Shown here: positions 43,948 through 54,534 of the stretch, piece after piece | How positions within the stretch are numbered: the first letter of the stretch is position 1 | How the letters are laid out: the number at the start of each line of letters is the position of its first letter | Assembly: GCA_026645735.1 (NCBI GenBank) | Contig: JAPKMT010000005.1 | Span: 49,568-113,567, forward strand | DNA from: Flexilinea sp. | GTDB taxonomy: Bacteria; Chloroflexota; Anaerolineae; Anaerolineales; Anaerolineaceae | DNA length: 64,000 nt | Direction: 5' to 3' | Notes under the pieces: model-generated | Databases searched by the model: none | What the model saw: only the letters and a program-made list of their open reading frames with translations | What the model was told of the DNA's origin: nothing | Made by a program: the position numbers and the translations under genes

Positions 43948-45117
43948 CTACCAGTTTACATCCACCGTCACATCCATGCTACAAACGATCACATTGTTTT
44001 CAACTACACCAAACGTCATGGAATATCTGCCAGGTGAGGAAGGAACGATCGCATCCACTGTGAGCGAAAAAGAACTGCCAGGATAGATATTATAAGGGAG
44101 ATCGTATCGCGTGATGTCTTTGCGCTTCAGCATATTTGTTCCGCGAATGAATGCAACATCATAACTGTCAGTTGTCCATGTCTCTCCGGAATCATTACGC
44201 ACTGCCCAGGAGAAATCAGTTTCCTGATTGGGGAAAAATTTTGCAAGATAAGGAGGAATACTGTAAATCAGAGAACAGTTACCCGATACCTGTGGTACTG
44301 CAGTCGGTGTGCTGACCGGTCTCCATGGAGTATATGTGCTGGTCCACGGTGTGTATGGAGGATTCCAGGGATTGTATGGCTGATTCCAGGGATTAACCGG
44401 AGGGTTGTTACGATTCTCATCGGGGGTCATCCACCACGAGGTACTGTCGCTTTCAGGTGCAAAACCAATAACACCACTGTCTGTCCGAACTTTCCAAACC
44501 AGCCATCCCCAGCTGCAAAATGGTCCATCAATTATTTGCATGCCACTGCCGACCGGAGCACGATAGATGATATTATCGCCAGGATGCAGATCCGGATCAC
44601 TTCGAACACTGATCGAACCGCGATCGGATACAGTAATATAATCTCCGACTTTCAGATAGGAACAAGCACAATCTTTAATGGGGCAATATTTCGGCGAAGG
44701 TGTATCGATTGAAATTGGTTGGCTTGTAATATTGGAGCAATTGGCAGGGTCAGTCAGAAGCATCCAGCGCTGGTACTTGCTTCCTTCAGCTGCATATCCG
44801 ACTGTTCCATGTTCCGTTTTTACCTTCCAGAAACGGTATCCGGAATTACAGACAGGCCCACCCAAGATCGTCATTCTGCTGCCTTCTTCGGCATTTTCGA
44901 TGATGTTTTCATTGGAAGATATATCTGGAGAACTTCGCACTCGTAATTTCCCGTTCTCATATGATTTATAGACACAATCGCCAATTTGCAAATAAGAATC
45001 CATGCAATTATCTTGAGTAATCTGGTTTTGGGATAAATATGAAGCAGAAACCGGATAGAAGGATGCAATTGTCCAAAAACAAAAGATAATCATTAACCCT
45101 GTCGTAATTTTTCTCAT
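43948..45117 (-). CDS. Secreted protein with two SH3-like and one Ig-like domain
   Basis: 389 residues. Signal peptide (to about residue 26), two bacterial SH3-like domains (about 40-120, KLRVRSSPDISSNENII; about 145-235, SISVRSDPDLHPGDNII), a P/W/Y-rich linker with repeats like PWNPPYTPW (about 245-285), and a C-terminal NBR1-like Ig domain (FFPNQETDFSWAVRNDSGET). It is probably displayed outside the cell, perhaps binding the wall. GAGGG precedes the ATG. Confidence 0.8.
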   Translation of the reverse strand: MRKITTGLMIIFCFWTIASFYPVSASYLSQNQITQDNCMDSYLQIGDCVYKSYENGKLRVRSSPDISSNENIIENAEEGSRMTILGGPVCNSGYRFWKVKTEHGTVGYAAEGSKYQRWMLLTDPANCSNITSQPISIDTPSPKYCPIKDCACSYLKVGDYITVSDRGSISVRSDPDLHPGDNIIYRAPVGSGMQIIDGPFCSWGWLVWKVRTDSGVIGFAPESDSTSWWMTPDENRNNPPVNPWNQPYNPWNPPYTPWTSTYTPWRPVSTPTAVPQVSGNCSLIYSIPPYLAKFFPNQETDFSWAVRNDSGETWTTDSYDVAFIRGTNMLKRKDITRYDLPYNIYPGSSFSLTVDAIVPSSPGRYSMTFGVVENNVIVCSMDVTVDVNW

Positions 45118-45357
45118 AAATCCCTCTTTTCTTTATTATTCGAGAAATTAATCCTGATTCTCGGTTGATAGATGAAATGTCTTTTTTTCTTATTAATAGA
45201 CAAAATAATCTATTCTTTGGAATAAATTGCTTTCGTAAATTTTTTTTGTATGGTTTCCTGCAAATCCTTTAAATAAGATTTAAAACCGGAAATAATGTTC
45301 CTTTTTTACTTATTCTATACCATTAACGAAAATCAAAACAGAAAAGCTCCATTCTGA

Positions 45358-45405
45358 CAGCGATTATAAATTTGGAGAAAAGCATTTCCATATTTCGAAT
45401 TTCTG
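45358..45405. mobile_element. Core-less MITE-like derivative R (48 bp)
   Basis: CAGCGATTATAAATTTGG joined to CCATATTTCGAATTTCTG. Flanks 45349-45357 and 45406-45414 (CCATTCTGA/TCATTCTGT) match 7/9, so it probably inserted in this short form or kept its duplication after the core was lost. Confidence 0.65.
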
Positions 45406-45410
45406 TCATT

Positions 45411-45475
45411 CTGTGATTTGAAATAAGGGAAGAGTTTTTTAAGTATGATGTTTTTTTGCGCAAAAACAACACGAA
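45411..45475 (+). repeat. Degraded MITE-like remnant S
   Basis: TGTGATTTGAAATAAGGGAA, then GTATGATGTTTTTTTGCGC and AAAAACAACACGAA. This is a collapsed hairpin core without loop symmetry, next to derivative R. Confidence 0.4.
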
Positions 45476-45577
45476 TTTTTTCAATGGATTTGTAAGGAAA
45501 TTCTTTTTTTATATGGCTGAGATTTTTACAGAAAACAGATTATCCGGCACTTTCGCAGATTATCATCCTGATAAAAA

Positions 45578-45605
45578 AATCCGAAACAATGTTTTGTTTC
45601 GGATT
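45578..45605 (-). terminator. Terminator of thioredoxin gene
   Basis: AATCCGAAACA (45578-45588) and TGTTTCGGATT (45595-45605) with T-runs on both sides, so it could work in both directions. About 36 bp after the trxA stop. Confidence 0.85.
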
Positions 45606-45640
45606 ATCTTTTTTTTATTTTGAGTGCTGAACTTAATATA

Positions 45641-45982
45641 TTATCCAATTGCGAGGAAATTTTCAACCATTTCACGCAACGCAGCAAAAGAAAGCGAGCC
45701 TGAGTGTCGTTTCAATACTTCCCCATTTTTAATAAATAACAATGTAGGTATCGTCTGCACATTATAAGAAATAGCCCGTTCCGAATTCTCATCGGTATTT
45801 ACTTTGGCAACAACCAATTTATCGGCGTAATCTTTTGCGATATCATCCAACAGCGGACCAACCATTTTGCAGGGGCCGCACCAGGGCGCCCAAAAATCAA
45901 CAATCACTGGCAGGGATGATTGAAGAACTGCTTTTTCATAAGTTTCATCAGATACATGGATCGGTTCGGTAATCATGTTCAT
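45641..45982 (-). CDS. trxA: Thioredoxin
   Basis: 113 residues with the redox motif FWAPWCGPCKM and cis-Pro region TIPTLLFIKNG. General disulfide reductase in the cytoplasm. GGGAG lies just before the first ATG; a start two codons later is possible. Monocistronic, with its own terminator. Confidence 0.96.
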   Translation of the reverse strand: MNMITEPIHVSDETYEKAVLQSSLPVIVDFWAPWCGPCKMVGPLLDDIAKDYADKLVVAKVNTDENSERAISYNVQTIPTLLFIKNGEVLKRHSGSLSFAALREMVENFLAIG

Positions 45983-46136
45983 TGTCTCCCTTTTTCTTCA
46001 TCAAAATCCTTATAATGTTCTCTAACATATACATTCTACCGTGTATTTTCCAATAATATGATACCCAAAAAATTCTAATAAAGTTTATAGATTCCATTTT
46101 TAAATAAGAAAATCAGCAACAGGATTCGCCTCCTTA

Positions 46137-46164
46137 AATAAAAAAGCTCCCTTTTTAGGGAGCT
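46137..46164 (-). terminator. Terminator of secreted-protein gene
   Basis: AGCTCCCT-AAAA-AGGGAGCT on the minus strand followed by TTTTTTA. It lies 25 bp after the stop of the next gene upstream. Confidence 0.9.
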
Positions 46165-46188
46165 CCCAGGTTGTTTGATAATCGTCTC

Positions 46189-46785
46189 TCAATAGTTGAC
46201 ACACTTGCAAGCCCCTGCATAAAAATGGCCTGAATTTTGATAAGTATCCGTTGCAACGTCGTAACAGGGACATAAAATTGTTTCTTCTTCGTAATTCACA
46301 AATTGTGCTGCAGCATGATACATCTGGATTGCCTTATTTGCCAATTGGGATGCCCTGTCACCAATGCCACAAGTTTGGTCTGATTGAATCAGTTTATAAA
46401 TTTCCCAGAGATTAAAATCATTGGGCAGTTTCAATTGAGCAAGGATAGTATTGGCTCCGGAGATCAGACCAACCAACTGGATCAGTTCTTTGCCAGCTTC
46501 TGAATCGTTCCCCTGGCAGATTGAATCATTGATTTCATTAGTTTTGCTGTAGATCTCTTGAAGCAAAATCGACAGTTCATTCATCGATTCAGCATAATCC
46601 GCATCCGATAGCAAGGTTACAGCCGTAGGAGTTATTACCGGTTGCGGAGTTAAAGTCATTAACAGATCTGACATGCTGATGGAAGGATTTCTGGGATTCG
46701 TTGAGTCAGCCATCACCGCGACCGTATTCAAAATAAAGACAAAAATGATGACTATCAACCTTGGAATGATGTACTTTTTTCTCAT
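46189..46785 (-). CDS. Small secreted protein of unknown function
   Basis: 198 residues from ATG 46785 (GAAGAGGAAAAA upstream). Signal peptide to about residue 27 (FVFILNTVAVMADS). A helical middle part (LSDADYAESMNELSILLQEI) carries one Cys (SICQGND) and another later (TCGIGD). It ends with the cysteine-rich CPCYDVATDTYQNSGH and CKCVNY. Six cysteines suggest disulfides or a metal site. I do not recognise the family. Confidence 0.6.
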   Translation of the reverse strand: MRKKYIIPRLIVIIFVFILNTVAVMADSTNPRNPSISMSDLLMTLTPQPVITPTAVTLLSDADYAESMNELSILLQEIYSKTNEINDSICQGNDSEAGKELIQLVGLISGANTILAQLKLPNDFNLWEIYKLIQSDQTCGIGDRASQLANKAIQMYHAAAQFVNYEEETILCPCYDVATDTYQNSGHFYAGACKCVNY

Positions 46786-46892
46786 AATTTTTTCCTCTTC
46801 CAGATATTTTCTCTGGCACATGGATTGATTTCATTTCCTGTGTTTTATTAATTAATTTTAACGATGTTTTTTTGAGTTAAGGAATCTTTAAT

Positions 46893-46939
46893 CAGCGATT
46901 CGAAATATGGAAATATTTTTTTCAGATTTCGAATCGCTG
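46893..46939. mobile_element. Core-less MITE-like derivative T (47 bp)
   Basis: Near-perfect ends: ATCAGCGATTCGAAAT (46891-46906) is the exact complement of 46926-46941. Only about 19 bp lie between the arms, so it can form a 16-bp hairpin. It lies 20 bp before the aminotransferase stop codon side. Confidence 0.75.
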
Positions 46940-46960
46940 ATTCATACTGAAAGGAATCCA

Positions 46961-48124
46961 TTAAGATTGCAGAACCTCTTTTACATTTTGAACAACAAAT
47001 TCGAGATCACTGCGCTCAATTACTAACGGCGGCAGGAATCTCATCACGGTCATTCCAGCAGTCAGAACCAGAATTCCCCGTTCCATCAGTTGTGCAATGT
47101 AGGGAGCCGTTTTTTGTTTTAGCTCCATGCCGATCATTAATCCAAGACCTCTAACCTCTCGAATCAGGGGTGATTCTATCTCACGCAGTGCATTGAGAAA
47201 CCAGGTTCCATTTTCAGCCGTTTTTTCAATCAGATGTTCTTCTTCAATAAAATCAATCGCTGCTAACGATGCAGCACAAGCAATTGGATTTCCCCCAAAA
47301 GTAGATGCGTGAACAGCAGTTGGCAACTTTTCGAATCCTTTACGCAGCATCACCGCGCCGAATGGAATGCCCCCGCCAAGACTTTTTGCCGAAGTCAGCA
47401 GATCCGGTTTCAAATCATAATGCTGATGAGCGTACCAGCGTCCAGTCCGTCCAAATCCCGATTGGACCTCATCGATAATAAGTAAAGCGCCGCGCTCTTT
47501 GCAGATCTTCTCGGCTGCATGAAAATATTCAGGGGAACCAGGACGAATCCCGCCTTCCCCCTGCACAATTTCAACGATGAATGCGGCTGTTTGGTCGCTG
47601 ACCGCACTATCTAACGCATCGATATCGTTATATGGAATATGGCTGAAGCCAGGGACCAACGGCTCAAAAGGCTCACGATAACGTTTTTCCCAGGTTGCAG
47701 ACAGCGATCCCATAGAACGGCCATGGAATCCGCGGACAGTTGCTACAATTTCTTTGCGTCCTGTGATGACTTTACTGAACTTTAGTGCAGCTTCCACCGA
47801 TTCGGTCCCGGAATTACATAAAAAGACACTTTCCATATCGGTCAGATTGCAAAGCCGATCCATTAATTTCGCTCGAGTATCGTTATAGAACATTTCAGGA
47901 AGTCCGATCAATCGTTCGGCCTGTGCAGCAATAGCTTCCGCAATTTTTGGATTAGCATGGCCAAGATTGGCAGCACCTTGGCCGCCAACACAATCAATGT
48001 ATTCTCGTCCATCCACATCAAACAGATGAGCGCCTTTTCCGCGTACAATTGCAACCGGCCTTTTACTGTAGACACCAACAGAGTGTTGATCTTCCAGCGA
48101 TTTGATCGTTTCAAAATCCATCAT
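46961..48124 (-). CDS. Acetylornithine / LysJ-type aminotransferase
   Basis: 387 residues, class III PLP aminotransferase. CNSGTESVEAALKFSK, GFHGRSMGSLS, LLIIDEVQSGFGRTG and the PLP Lys in LTSAKSLGGGIPFG are all present. CVGGQGAANLGHANP resembles LysJ (LysW-linked lysine pathway) as much as ArgD. No arg, lysW or lysX genes are adjacent, so the substrate stays open. AGGAG lies before the ATG. Confidence 0.85.
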   Translation of the reverse strand: MMDFETIKSLEDQHSVGVYSKRPVAIVRGKGAHLFDVDGREYIDCVGGQGAANLGHANPKIAEAIAAQAERLIGLPEMFYNDTRAKLMDRLCNLTDMESVFLCNSGTESVEAALKFSKVITGRKEIVATVRGFHGRSMGSLSATWEKRYREPFEPLVPGFSHIPYNDIDALDSAVSDQTAAFIVEIVQGEGGIRPGSPEYFHAAEKICKERGALLIIDEVQSGFGRTGRWYAHQHYDLKPDLLTSAKSLGGGIPFGAVMLRKGFEKLPTAVHASTFGGNPIACAASLAAIDFIEEEHLIEKTAENGTWFLNALREIESPLIREVRGLGLMIGMELKQKTAPYIAQLMERGILVLTAGMTVMRFLPPLVIERSDLEFVVQNVKEVLQS

Positions 48125-48184
48125 AGTACTCTCCTAATAATTCAATACTGATCCTGACAACAAAAGATAAAGATCCAAAAAGCG

Positions 48185-48264
48185 CAGCAACTCTGGCAAT
48201 AATTGGAATAAAGGCGGATGATTTCCCCTCTATTCGGAAAGTCGATCTAAATTTCGGATTGCTG
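48185..48264 (-). repeat. Degraded MITE-like remnant U
   Basis: The right part TATTCGGAAAGTCGATCTAA and ATTTCGGATTGCTG is a clear long-arm right end; the left part (CAGCAACTCTGGCAATAATTG) is poor. No core hairpin. Upstream of the aminotransferase gene. Confidence 0.45.
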
Positions 48265-48415
48265 TATAGAGATTTACAATAAAAATGTCATTTCGCGAAA
48301 TTTGGATGAATTTTTCTTGCGTTGCTTAAATTTACCACAACGGTTGAGGGATCCATTAATTTTGTTATAGAACAAAAAGCGCCATTCCTTTCATCCAAGA
48401 AGCTGTAATGACTAT

Positions 48416-48536
48416 GGCAAATTCGAACCCGGGGAGAATTATTTGTTGTTGTGTTGTTTTTGCGCTTTGCGCAAAAACAACACAACAACAAGTTATCTCT
48501 TTTTTCTCAAAAGGCCTTTCAAATTTCGAAGTGCTG
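48416..48536 (-). mobile_element. MITE-like element, copy V
   Basis: Perfect 23-bp hairpin (48443-48465 and 48469-48491, loop TTT). Left end GGCAAATTCGAACCCGG, right end CAAATTTCGAAGTGCTG, with the long arm (TCTCAAAAGGCCTTTC) on the right. Total 121 bp. A 9-bp duplication is not evident. It lies between the aminotransferase and TatD genes, which are transcribed in the same direction. Confidence 0.82.
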
Positions 48537-48646
48537 ACAAATATGGATCATGCTGGATACTCCATCGAAGTATGGATAAATCCATGTGGAAAACGCCTGC
48601 TTTTCCTGTAACTACAGCTTATTTTCAAGAGGTCTTTTGAGTCCGA

Positions 48647-49438
48647 TCAAACCAATTTTTTAAACAGGCGAAAAGTGTTTTCTTCTACAATCCTGATAAG
48701 TTGATCAAGAGGGATATTTTTTATTTGCGCAGTTTTTTCCGCAGTGAATCGCAAATAAGCCGGCTCATTCCGTTTGCCCCTCATAGGGACTGGGGTTAAG
48801 TAGGGTGCATCTGTTTCAAATAATATCGATTCGCACGGAATTTCTTTTAAAATAGCTTCCCGCCGGGGCACATTTTTATAGGTATATGCACCGCCAATCC
48901 CTAATAGAAATCCTTTTGATATTGCTGTAAGAGCTGCATCGGTTGTTTCGTCAAAAGCATGCAGAACACCCACATTTTTCGGATTCCGATCATGCCATTC
49001 AGACAAGATCGGCCATAAGATTTCAAATGCCTGTCTGCAATGAATAATCACCGGTAAATTTAATACTTCCGCTAACTCCAACTGTTTCTTAAAAACAGGT
49101 ATTTGAATTTCATGGGGACAATGCTCCCGATAAAAATCCAGCCCGATTTCGCCGATTGCCAAACATTTTTGATCTTGAGCTGCTATTCTGATTTCTTCCA
49201 GCCAATTTTCTTTAAAATCGGAAGCGTTGTTGGGATGAATCCCGGAAGAAAAGAAAATGGCTGAATAATCATCAGCCATTTTTTGAGCATTTTGCGTTGT
49301 TTGTACATCAATTGCGGGAATGATGATTCGTTTGACGTCTGCCTCTTCTGCTCTTTGTTTTGCATCCGAGAAATCTGCGGAAAACTCCGAAAGATTCAGA
49401 TGGCAGTGTGTGTCAATTAAGAAAAATTCATGATTCAA
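48647..49438 (-). CDS. tatD: TatD family metal-dependent hydrolase
   Basis: 263 residues: [46 protein letters not shown] and [10 protein letters not shown] supply the metal ligands of the amidohydrolase-fold TatD DNase (3'-5' exonuclease; D-Tyr-tRNA deacylase in relatives). The start is uncertain: TTG 49438, overlapping the phosphohexomutase stop with AAAGG upstream, is preferred over TTG 49447. Translational coupling to the upstream gene is likely. Confidence 0.9.
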   Translation of the reverse strand: MNHEFFLIDTHCHLNLSEFSADFSDAKQRAEEADVKRIIIPAIDVQTTQNAQKMADDYSAIFFSSGIHPNNASDFKENWLEEIRIAAQDQKCLAIGEIGLDFYREHCPHEIQIPVFKKQLELAEVLNLPVIIHCRQAFEILWPILSEWHDRNPKNVGVLHAFDETTDAALTAISKGFLLGIGGAYTYKNVPRREAILKEIPCESILFETDAPYLTPVPMRGKRNEPAYLRFTAEKTAQIKNIPLDQLIRIVEENTFRLFKKLV

Positions 49439-50852
49439 TGCCCGCAACCTTTAATCCATCGTTTAGGATTTCCTGAACACATTCAGGATGCGTTGTTTCT
49501 GTATAAACACGAATAATCGGTTCTGTTCCGGAAAAACGGATCAGCATCCAACCACCATCCTCAAGATTAAACTTAAATCCATCGGTTGTATCCAATCCAA
49601 TCACATTTAATCCACCTAAGGTTTTCGGTTGATTCTTCAGAATGTACTTTTTCTTTTCTTCCGAATTACCTTTAAATGCTGTATCAATACGGTCATAGTA
49701 ATGCGGTCCAACAATGTCAAACAGGTGCTTCAATAATTGAGATGGTTTCATCCCTGTCTTCACCATAAAATCGAGCATATACAGATTGGCAAGAATTCCA
49801 TCGCGTTCCGGTACGTTCCCTCGAAATGCATATCCGCCGGATTCCTCACCGCCAATCAGCGCATTTGTCTCGGTAAATTTGGGTGCGACATATTTGAATC
49901 CAACGCCTGTCTCATAAACCGGAACATCATAAATTTTACCCAGTTTATTTAACATGGTGGTCGTCGATAAGGTTTTGACAATTGCGCCGCGTTCTTTTCG
50001 GATTTCAAGCATATACAGCGTTAATAACGCCATTACCTGAAGCTGATTCAGAAAAACGCCATTCTCATCACCAATTCCGCAACGGTCTGCATCTCCATCC
50101 GTGATGAGCAGCACGTCCCCATCGACATCAACAGTTTTCTTCAAACCAACATTGACATTCGGTGGAATAGGTTCAGGCCGTTTCATTTCAGGGAAGCTTG
50201 GATTTCGCTGATTGTGAATCTCGATGATTTCAGTCTTATCCCCCGATAACAGTCTGGTAAACCAGCCGGCGCCATTTCCCCACATCGGATCGACTACAAC
50301 TTTCAATCCTGCTTTGCGTATCGGTTCCAAATCAATTAGATCTTTCAAATGTTCAATGTAGTTGACCGATGCATCGAAGACTTCGATTTTTCCATCTGCA
50401 ATCGCTTCCTGCAGCGGGATTCTTTTGACATCACTCATTTCGTCCGGAATCGATGCTTCGATTTCAAGGAGTCCTGCCGGATCGATTGCACCGCCAGTAG
50501 CATCCCGAACTTTGAAGCCATTGTCAGAAGGAGGGTTGTGAGAGGCAGTGATATTGATTGCACCGACTGCTTTTTTGTCAACGACAGCATAAGAAATAAC
50601 CGGTGTTGGTGTTGCCTCTTTAGTCAATGATACAAAAAAGCCATTTGCGGCCAGAACTTCCGCTGCAGCCGCTGCAAAATTTTCAGAATGGAACCTCTTA
50701 TCATAACCAACAACGACACGTTCCCCTGTTTTCCCGTGTTTTGCCAGGTATGAGGCAAATCCCTGCGCGCATCGCCGGCAATTGTCAAATGTATAATCCT
50801 CTGCGATGTATGCCCGCCAGCCATCTGTTCCAAATTTTATCTTTTGAGCCAT
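49428..50852 (-). CDS. Phosphoglucomutase / phosphomannomutase
   Basis: 474 residues, alpha-D-phosphohexomutase family: KFGTDGWRA, catalytic serine loop [16 protein letters not shown], metal loop [11 protein letters not shown], sugar loop GGEESGG and phosphate loop [14 protein letters not shown]. Interconverts hexose 6- and 1-phosphates. GGAGG lies before the ATG. Overlaps tatD. Confidence 0.93.
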   Translation of the reverse strand: MAQKIKFGTDGWRAYIAEDYTFDNCRRCAQGFASYLAKHGKTGERVVVGYDKRFHSENFAAAAAEVLAANGFFVSLTKEATPTPVISYAVVDKKAVGAINITASHNPPSDNGFKVRDATGGAIDPAGLLEIEASIPDEMSDVKRIPLQEAIADGKIEVFDASVNYIEHLKDLIDLEPIRKAGLKVVVDPMWGNGAGWFTRLLSGDKTEIIEIHNQRNPSFPEMKRPEPIPPNVNVGLKKTVDVDGDVLLITDGDADRCGIGDENGVFLNQLQVMALLTLYMLEIRKERGAIVKTLSTTTMLNKLGKIYDVPVYETGVGFKYVAPKFTETNALIGGEESGGYAFRGNVPERDGILANLYMLDFMVKTGMKPSQLLKHLFDIVGPHYYDRIDTAFKGNSEEKKKYILKNQPKTLGGLNVIGLDTTDGFKFNLEDGGWMLIRFSGTEPIIRVYTETTHPECVQEILNDGLKVAGIES

Positions 50853-50949
50853 GATCTTCCTCCAGTCTGTTGATTTCTGTCAGCGAACCATCAGAAATGA
50901 TTCGTAACGTAATTATACTCGTATGAGCAGGAGATTCCCTGATTCCAAC

Positions 50950-50996
50950 GAACAATTTGAAATATGGAAAAGCTTCTCGAACAGAGAATGCAACAA
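50950..50996 (+). repeat. MITE-like left-end fragment W
   Basis: ACAATTTGAAATATGGAAAA, then GCTTCTCGAACAGAGAATGC; the similarity ends at CAACAA and no right end follows. It lies between the lipoprotein and phosphohexomutase genes. Confidence 0.4.
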
Positions 50997-51056
50997 TTGA
51001 AATCAAAAAATATAAATTCGTTCTCCTTTTATTCTGATCAGATAAACCGGTCATTT

Positions 51057-52337
51057 TCAGTAGCCGATTCCAGAATCCTTTTCTTTCACTTCAACGTAAT
51101 ACCAGGTCTTACCCCTTCGGCCCAAAAAAGCAATCAGATTATCTGCATAAAATGGATTTAATTCCTGATACTTGTCTACCAAACCGAAAGGAATTTCATC
51201 AAAACCTAACGGATAATCGATTCGATTAATCGATAATCCAAATCCTTTCTCATTCTCAAAAAAATAGAACAGACTTTTTGAGAAAATTGAAAAACCAAAA
51301 CTACGATAATATCGATTGAATTTATCGAAATTTATCTGACTCATGATTGTACGATCCGAATAGATAATTTCCGAAATTGTCGGATCAGGATCGATATCCA
51401 CTGTCATGCGGATAGGCAAATACCAGTCTCCGCCATAACTGATCAAGCCCCAGTTTGTAAAATATGGACTGTCTACATGGGGGAACCAGAAATCATAAAA
51501 AGGATAAGCGTTGCTTTCAATGGACATATTTGCACGTGTCGGATATTTTGGATCGCGGTTATTATCCTGGTCATATTCAAGAACGGTAGAGTAAGTCTCC
51601 CCATATAAACCATATCGGTAATTTGTGCGGTCGCTCAACGTGGTTTTCAGTCTGGCTGACAGATTTTCCTCCAACGATCCTTCTAATGGATTCAGTTTTA
51701 AAGGATTGATTTCCGGTGATGATTTTAATTCGAATTCCTCGTAAGATAATTGATACGGGAAAGAACTCATGTCGATTTTGTTGGAAGCTTTACTACCGCC
51801 ATCTTTGATATACAAAGCTACAGCATCAGCTTCAACTGTCAGCAAATTTTCAGAGCTGGTCGTTCCAAAAACAGCGACGCGAACTCCTTCAGCAAGTGAA
51901 TTGGAACCGGTCAGCTTCTTTTGATCATTGACATAAAAACAAAAATCTCCGCATAGAACTTTCATCTCCAAACCGGATGCATGCCGCACAGTGAAATGAT
52001 CAACTTCAACTTTCAGGATGGTACCAAGAAAACAAACAGTCTGGTTGGTTCGCTCTGGAATTTGTTCTGCCAGATCACGCGAAAAGATACTGCTGTCATC
52101 TTCAAAATAAATATCAGATTGCGGGATTGGAGATGCAACCGGTTTTTCAGGAATGAGAGTCGGAAGTGTAGGCAATTGATCCAGATCGATTTCCGGCACC
52201 TTTGTAACGATCGCTGCCTGGTTCGTTTGCTCTGTTTCGACTAAATAACAACCGCTCATCAATTCCATCAGGATCAACAGAAAAATTATCCAACCTGCAT
52301 ATTTGATTTTTTTTCGACAAGTACAGGATTTTTGCAT
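51057..52337 (-). CDS. Lipoprotein of unknown function
   Basis: 426 residues. Signal peptide with lipobox LMSGC (Cys30), then a T/P-rich linker (LPTLPTLIPEKPVASP). The middle has a small beta-rich part with two cysteines (VLCGDFCFYVND). The C-terminal half contains many aromatic and charged residues (YPFYDFWFPHVDSPYFTNWG). I do not recognise the family. The ribosome site is weak. Confidence 0.65.
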   Translation of the reverse strand: MQKSCTCRKKIKYAGWIIFLLILMELMSGCYLVETEQTNQAAIVTKVPEIDLDQLPTLPTLIPEKPVASPIPQSDIYFEDDSSIFSRDLAEQIPERTNQTVCFLGTILKVEVDHFTVRHASGLEMKVLCGDFCFYVNDQKKLTGSNSLAEGVRVAVFGTTSSENLLTVEADAVALYIKDGGSKASNKIDMSSFPYQLSYEEFELKSSPEINPLKLNPLEGSLEENLSARLKTTLSDRTNYRYGLYGETYSTVLEYDQDNNRDPKYPTRANMSIESNAYPFYDFWFPHVDSPYFTNWGLISYGGDWYLPIRMTVDIDPDPTISEIIYSDRTIMSQINFDKFNRYYRSFGFSIFSKSLFYFFENEKGFGLSINRIDYPLGFDEIPFGLVDKYQELNPFYADNLIAFLGRRGKTWYYVEVKEKDSGIGY

Positions 52338-52467
52338 ATTTCTTACCGGTTTCGTCTATTATTAATCTTATGGTTATTTTATTATCCAGCAAAACGAACT
52401 GGTCAGCTGAAAACTATGCTCTCCTCATAATACAGCATAGAATTGGGGATGCATCAAAATTACAGAG

Positions 52468-54378
52468 TTATTCCTGGTCAATACTCTCCAACCATACCGC
52501 AGAAGAAGCATCGCTCGGCATACGCCAATCTCCTCTCGGTGATAAGGTTACTGTTCCGACTTTTGGTCCGTCCGGCAGGCAGGAACGTTTGAATTGCTGA
52601 GCAAAGAATCGTTTGTAGAACACTTTCATCCATTTACGGATCGTCTCTGAGTCATAGAGGTTTTTGAAGGCATATTCAGCCAGATAACGAATTTTGTCCG
52701 GTCGAAATCCGCGCCGTATCGTGTAATACAGGAAAAAATCATGCAGCTCATAGGGGCCAATAAGATCTTCCGTATATTGAATCATTTCGCCATTTTTTGG
52801 CGGCAAAAGCTCCGGACTGACAGGGGTATCCAAAATATCTTTCAAGACATCCCGCAAATTCTCGTTTTCTGCAGTTTCCATACAATAATGCACCAGAAAC
52901 CGTACCAGCGTCTTGGGAATTGAACTGTTAACGCCGTACATGCTCATATGATCACCGTTATACGTTGCCCAGCCAAGAGCCAACTCGGAAAGGTCGCCGG
53001 TTCCAATAACGATACCTCCGCATTGATGGCAGATATCCATTAACACTTGTGTTCGTTCTCTGGCCTGGGCATTTTCGAATAATACAGAGTGATCCGATTC
53101 ATCATGACCAAGATCTCTGAAATGGCTGCGAACAGAGTCAGTAATATCAACAATCCGCAGGGTAACACCAAGCGTTTCGCATAATTTTATCGCATTGGTT
53201 TTTGTCCTGCCGGTAGTTCCAAATGAAGGCATCGTCACTGCAACGACATCCGTCATCGGGCGTCTCAGTTCAGTCATTACTCGAGTGCTGACCAGCAACG
53301 CAAGCGTTGAATCCAAGCCACCGGACACTCCAACCACAGCTGATTTCGCCTGTACATGCGTCATGCGTTGTTTTAATCCGGCACTTTGAATTGATAGAAT
53401 CAATTCACATCGTTCTCTTAAATGAGCGGAGTCATCAGGAACAAAGGGGTTCATGCGGATCTTCTTCGTCAGCGCCGTCTTGTTGATCGGCATGGAAAAT
53501 GGGATTGCCACATAATTTTCCGCAGAAATTGAACGAACCGTATTGATCTTTCTGCGTTCAAACATAATTTCTTGAAGGTCAATTTCACTGACAGTCTGAG
53601 CCCTTTCAAACGGTTTTGCTTCTGCAAGCATCACACCGTTGCTGGCAATCAGATTGTGTCCGGAAAAAATCAGATCAGTCGTAGATTCACCATTTCCGGC
53701 ATCGGCATAAATATAGCCACAGATCAATTTTGCAGACTGTCCCTTAACTAACTGGCGCCGAAATTCTGCTTTACCAATGACTTCATCGCTGGCAGATAAA
53801 TTAGCAATGAGTGTGGCTCCTGCCTGAACATGCCGGTTGGAAGGTGGTTGATTCACCCATAAATCTTCGCAAATTTCTATACCCAGCACAAATTCCGGCA
53901 TCTCTACACAACGGAAAATCAACTGATTTCCAAAAGGAACTCCTTCCCCACCAATCGATAAAATGCCATTTCGTGCCGGTGCAGGTGAAAAATGACGCAA
54001 CTCATAGAATTCGGAATAATTCGGGATTTCAGTCTTCGGTACTATACCCAATATTTTTCCCTGATATAAAACCGCGGCGCAGTTATATAATTTGGATTCA
54101 AAAACCAGCGGAAGTCCGATGATAGCGATCATATGGAATTTTTGGCTTTGTCTGGCTAGCTTTAAAAGATTATCTTCTGCAGATCTCAGCAGTACATTTT
54201 GTAAGAATAAATCTCCGCAAGTATACCCGGTCAGACACAACTCCGGACATACCAAAACATGTACTCCGCTGGATGCAGCTTTATCCATAATCGCAAGAAT
54301 CTGTCCGGCATTATAGCTGCAATCTGCTGTCTTGATCTCCGGAGTAATGGCAGCTGCTTTTATAAATCCAAATTGCAT
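52468..54378 (-). CDS. nadE: Glutamine-dependent NAD synthetase
   Basis: 636 residues, two domains. Nitrilase-like glutaminase (1 to about 290): Glu in CPELCLTGY, Lys in PKTEIPNY and Cys in GIEICEDLWV. Synthetase (about 320-636): P-loop GVSGGLDSTLALLV, GTGDLSELALGWATYNGDHM. Converts NaAD + Gln + ATP to NAD. ATG 54378 has GGAGG 8 nt upstream; five more codons upstream overlap that site. Confidence 0.96.
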   Translation of the reverse strand: MQFGFIKAAAITPEIKTADCSYNAGQILAIMDKAASSGVHVLVCPELCLTGYTCGDLFLQNVLLRSAEDNLLKLARQSQKFHMIAIIGLPLVFESKLYNCAAVLYQGKILGIVPKTEIPNYSEFYELRHFSPAPARNGILSIGGEGVPFGNQLIFRCVEMPEFVLGIEICEDLWVNQPPSNRHVQAGATLIANLSASDEVIGKAEFRRQLVKGQSAKLICGYIYADAGNGESTTDLIFSGHNLIASNGVMLAEAKPFERAQTVSEIDLQEIMFERRKINTVRSISAENYVAIPFSMPINKTALTKKIRMNPFVPDDSAHLRERCELILSIQSAGLKQRMTHVQAKSAVVGVSGGLDSTLALLVSTRVMTELRRPMTDVVAVTMPSFGTTGRTKTNAIKLCETLGVTLRIVDITDSVRSHFRDLGHDESDHSVLFENAQARERTQVLMDICHQCGGIVIGTGDLSELALGWATYNGDHMSMYGVNSSIPKTLVRFLVHYCMETAENENLRDVLKDILDTPVSPELLPPKNGEMIQYTEDLIGPYELHDFFLYYTIRRGFRPDKIRYLAEYAFKNLYDSETIRKWMKVFYKRFFAQQFKRSCLPDGPKVGTVTLSPRGDWRMPSDASSAVWLESIDQE

Positions 54379-54534
54379 AGGGTTTTCCTCCATGTGGAAA
54401 ATGCGTTTTTATTATACGCAGAAAACTTGATTCATGAAATCATTTCCTGGATCGTTCCGGCGAATCGAAACATGAAGGGGACTCCTTCCCTGTTCGAAAG
54501 ACCGGTCTCTACTTCAAATGGCAAGTGGAAGATC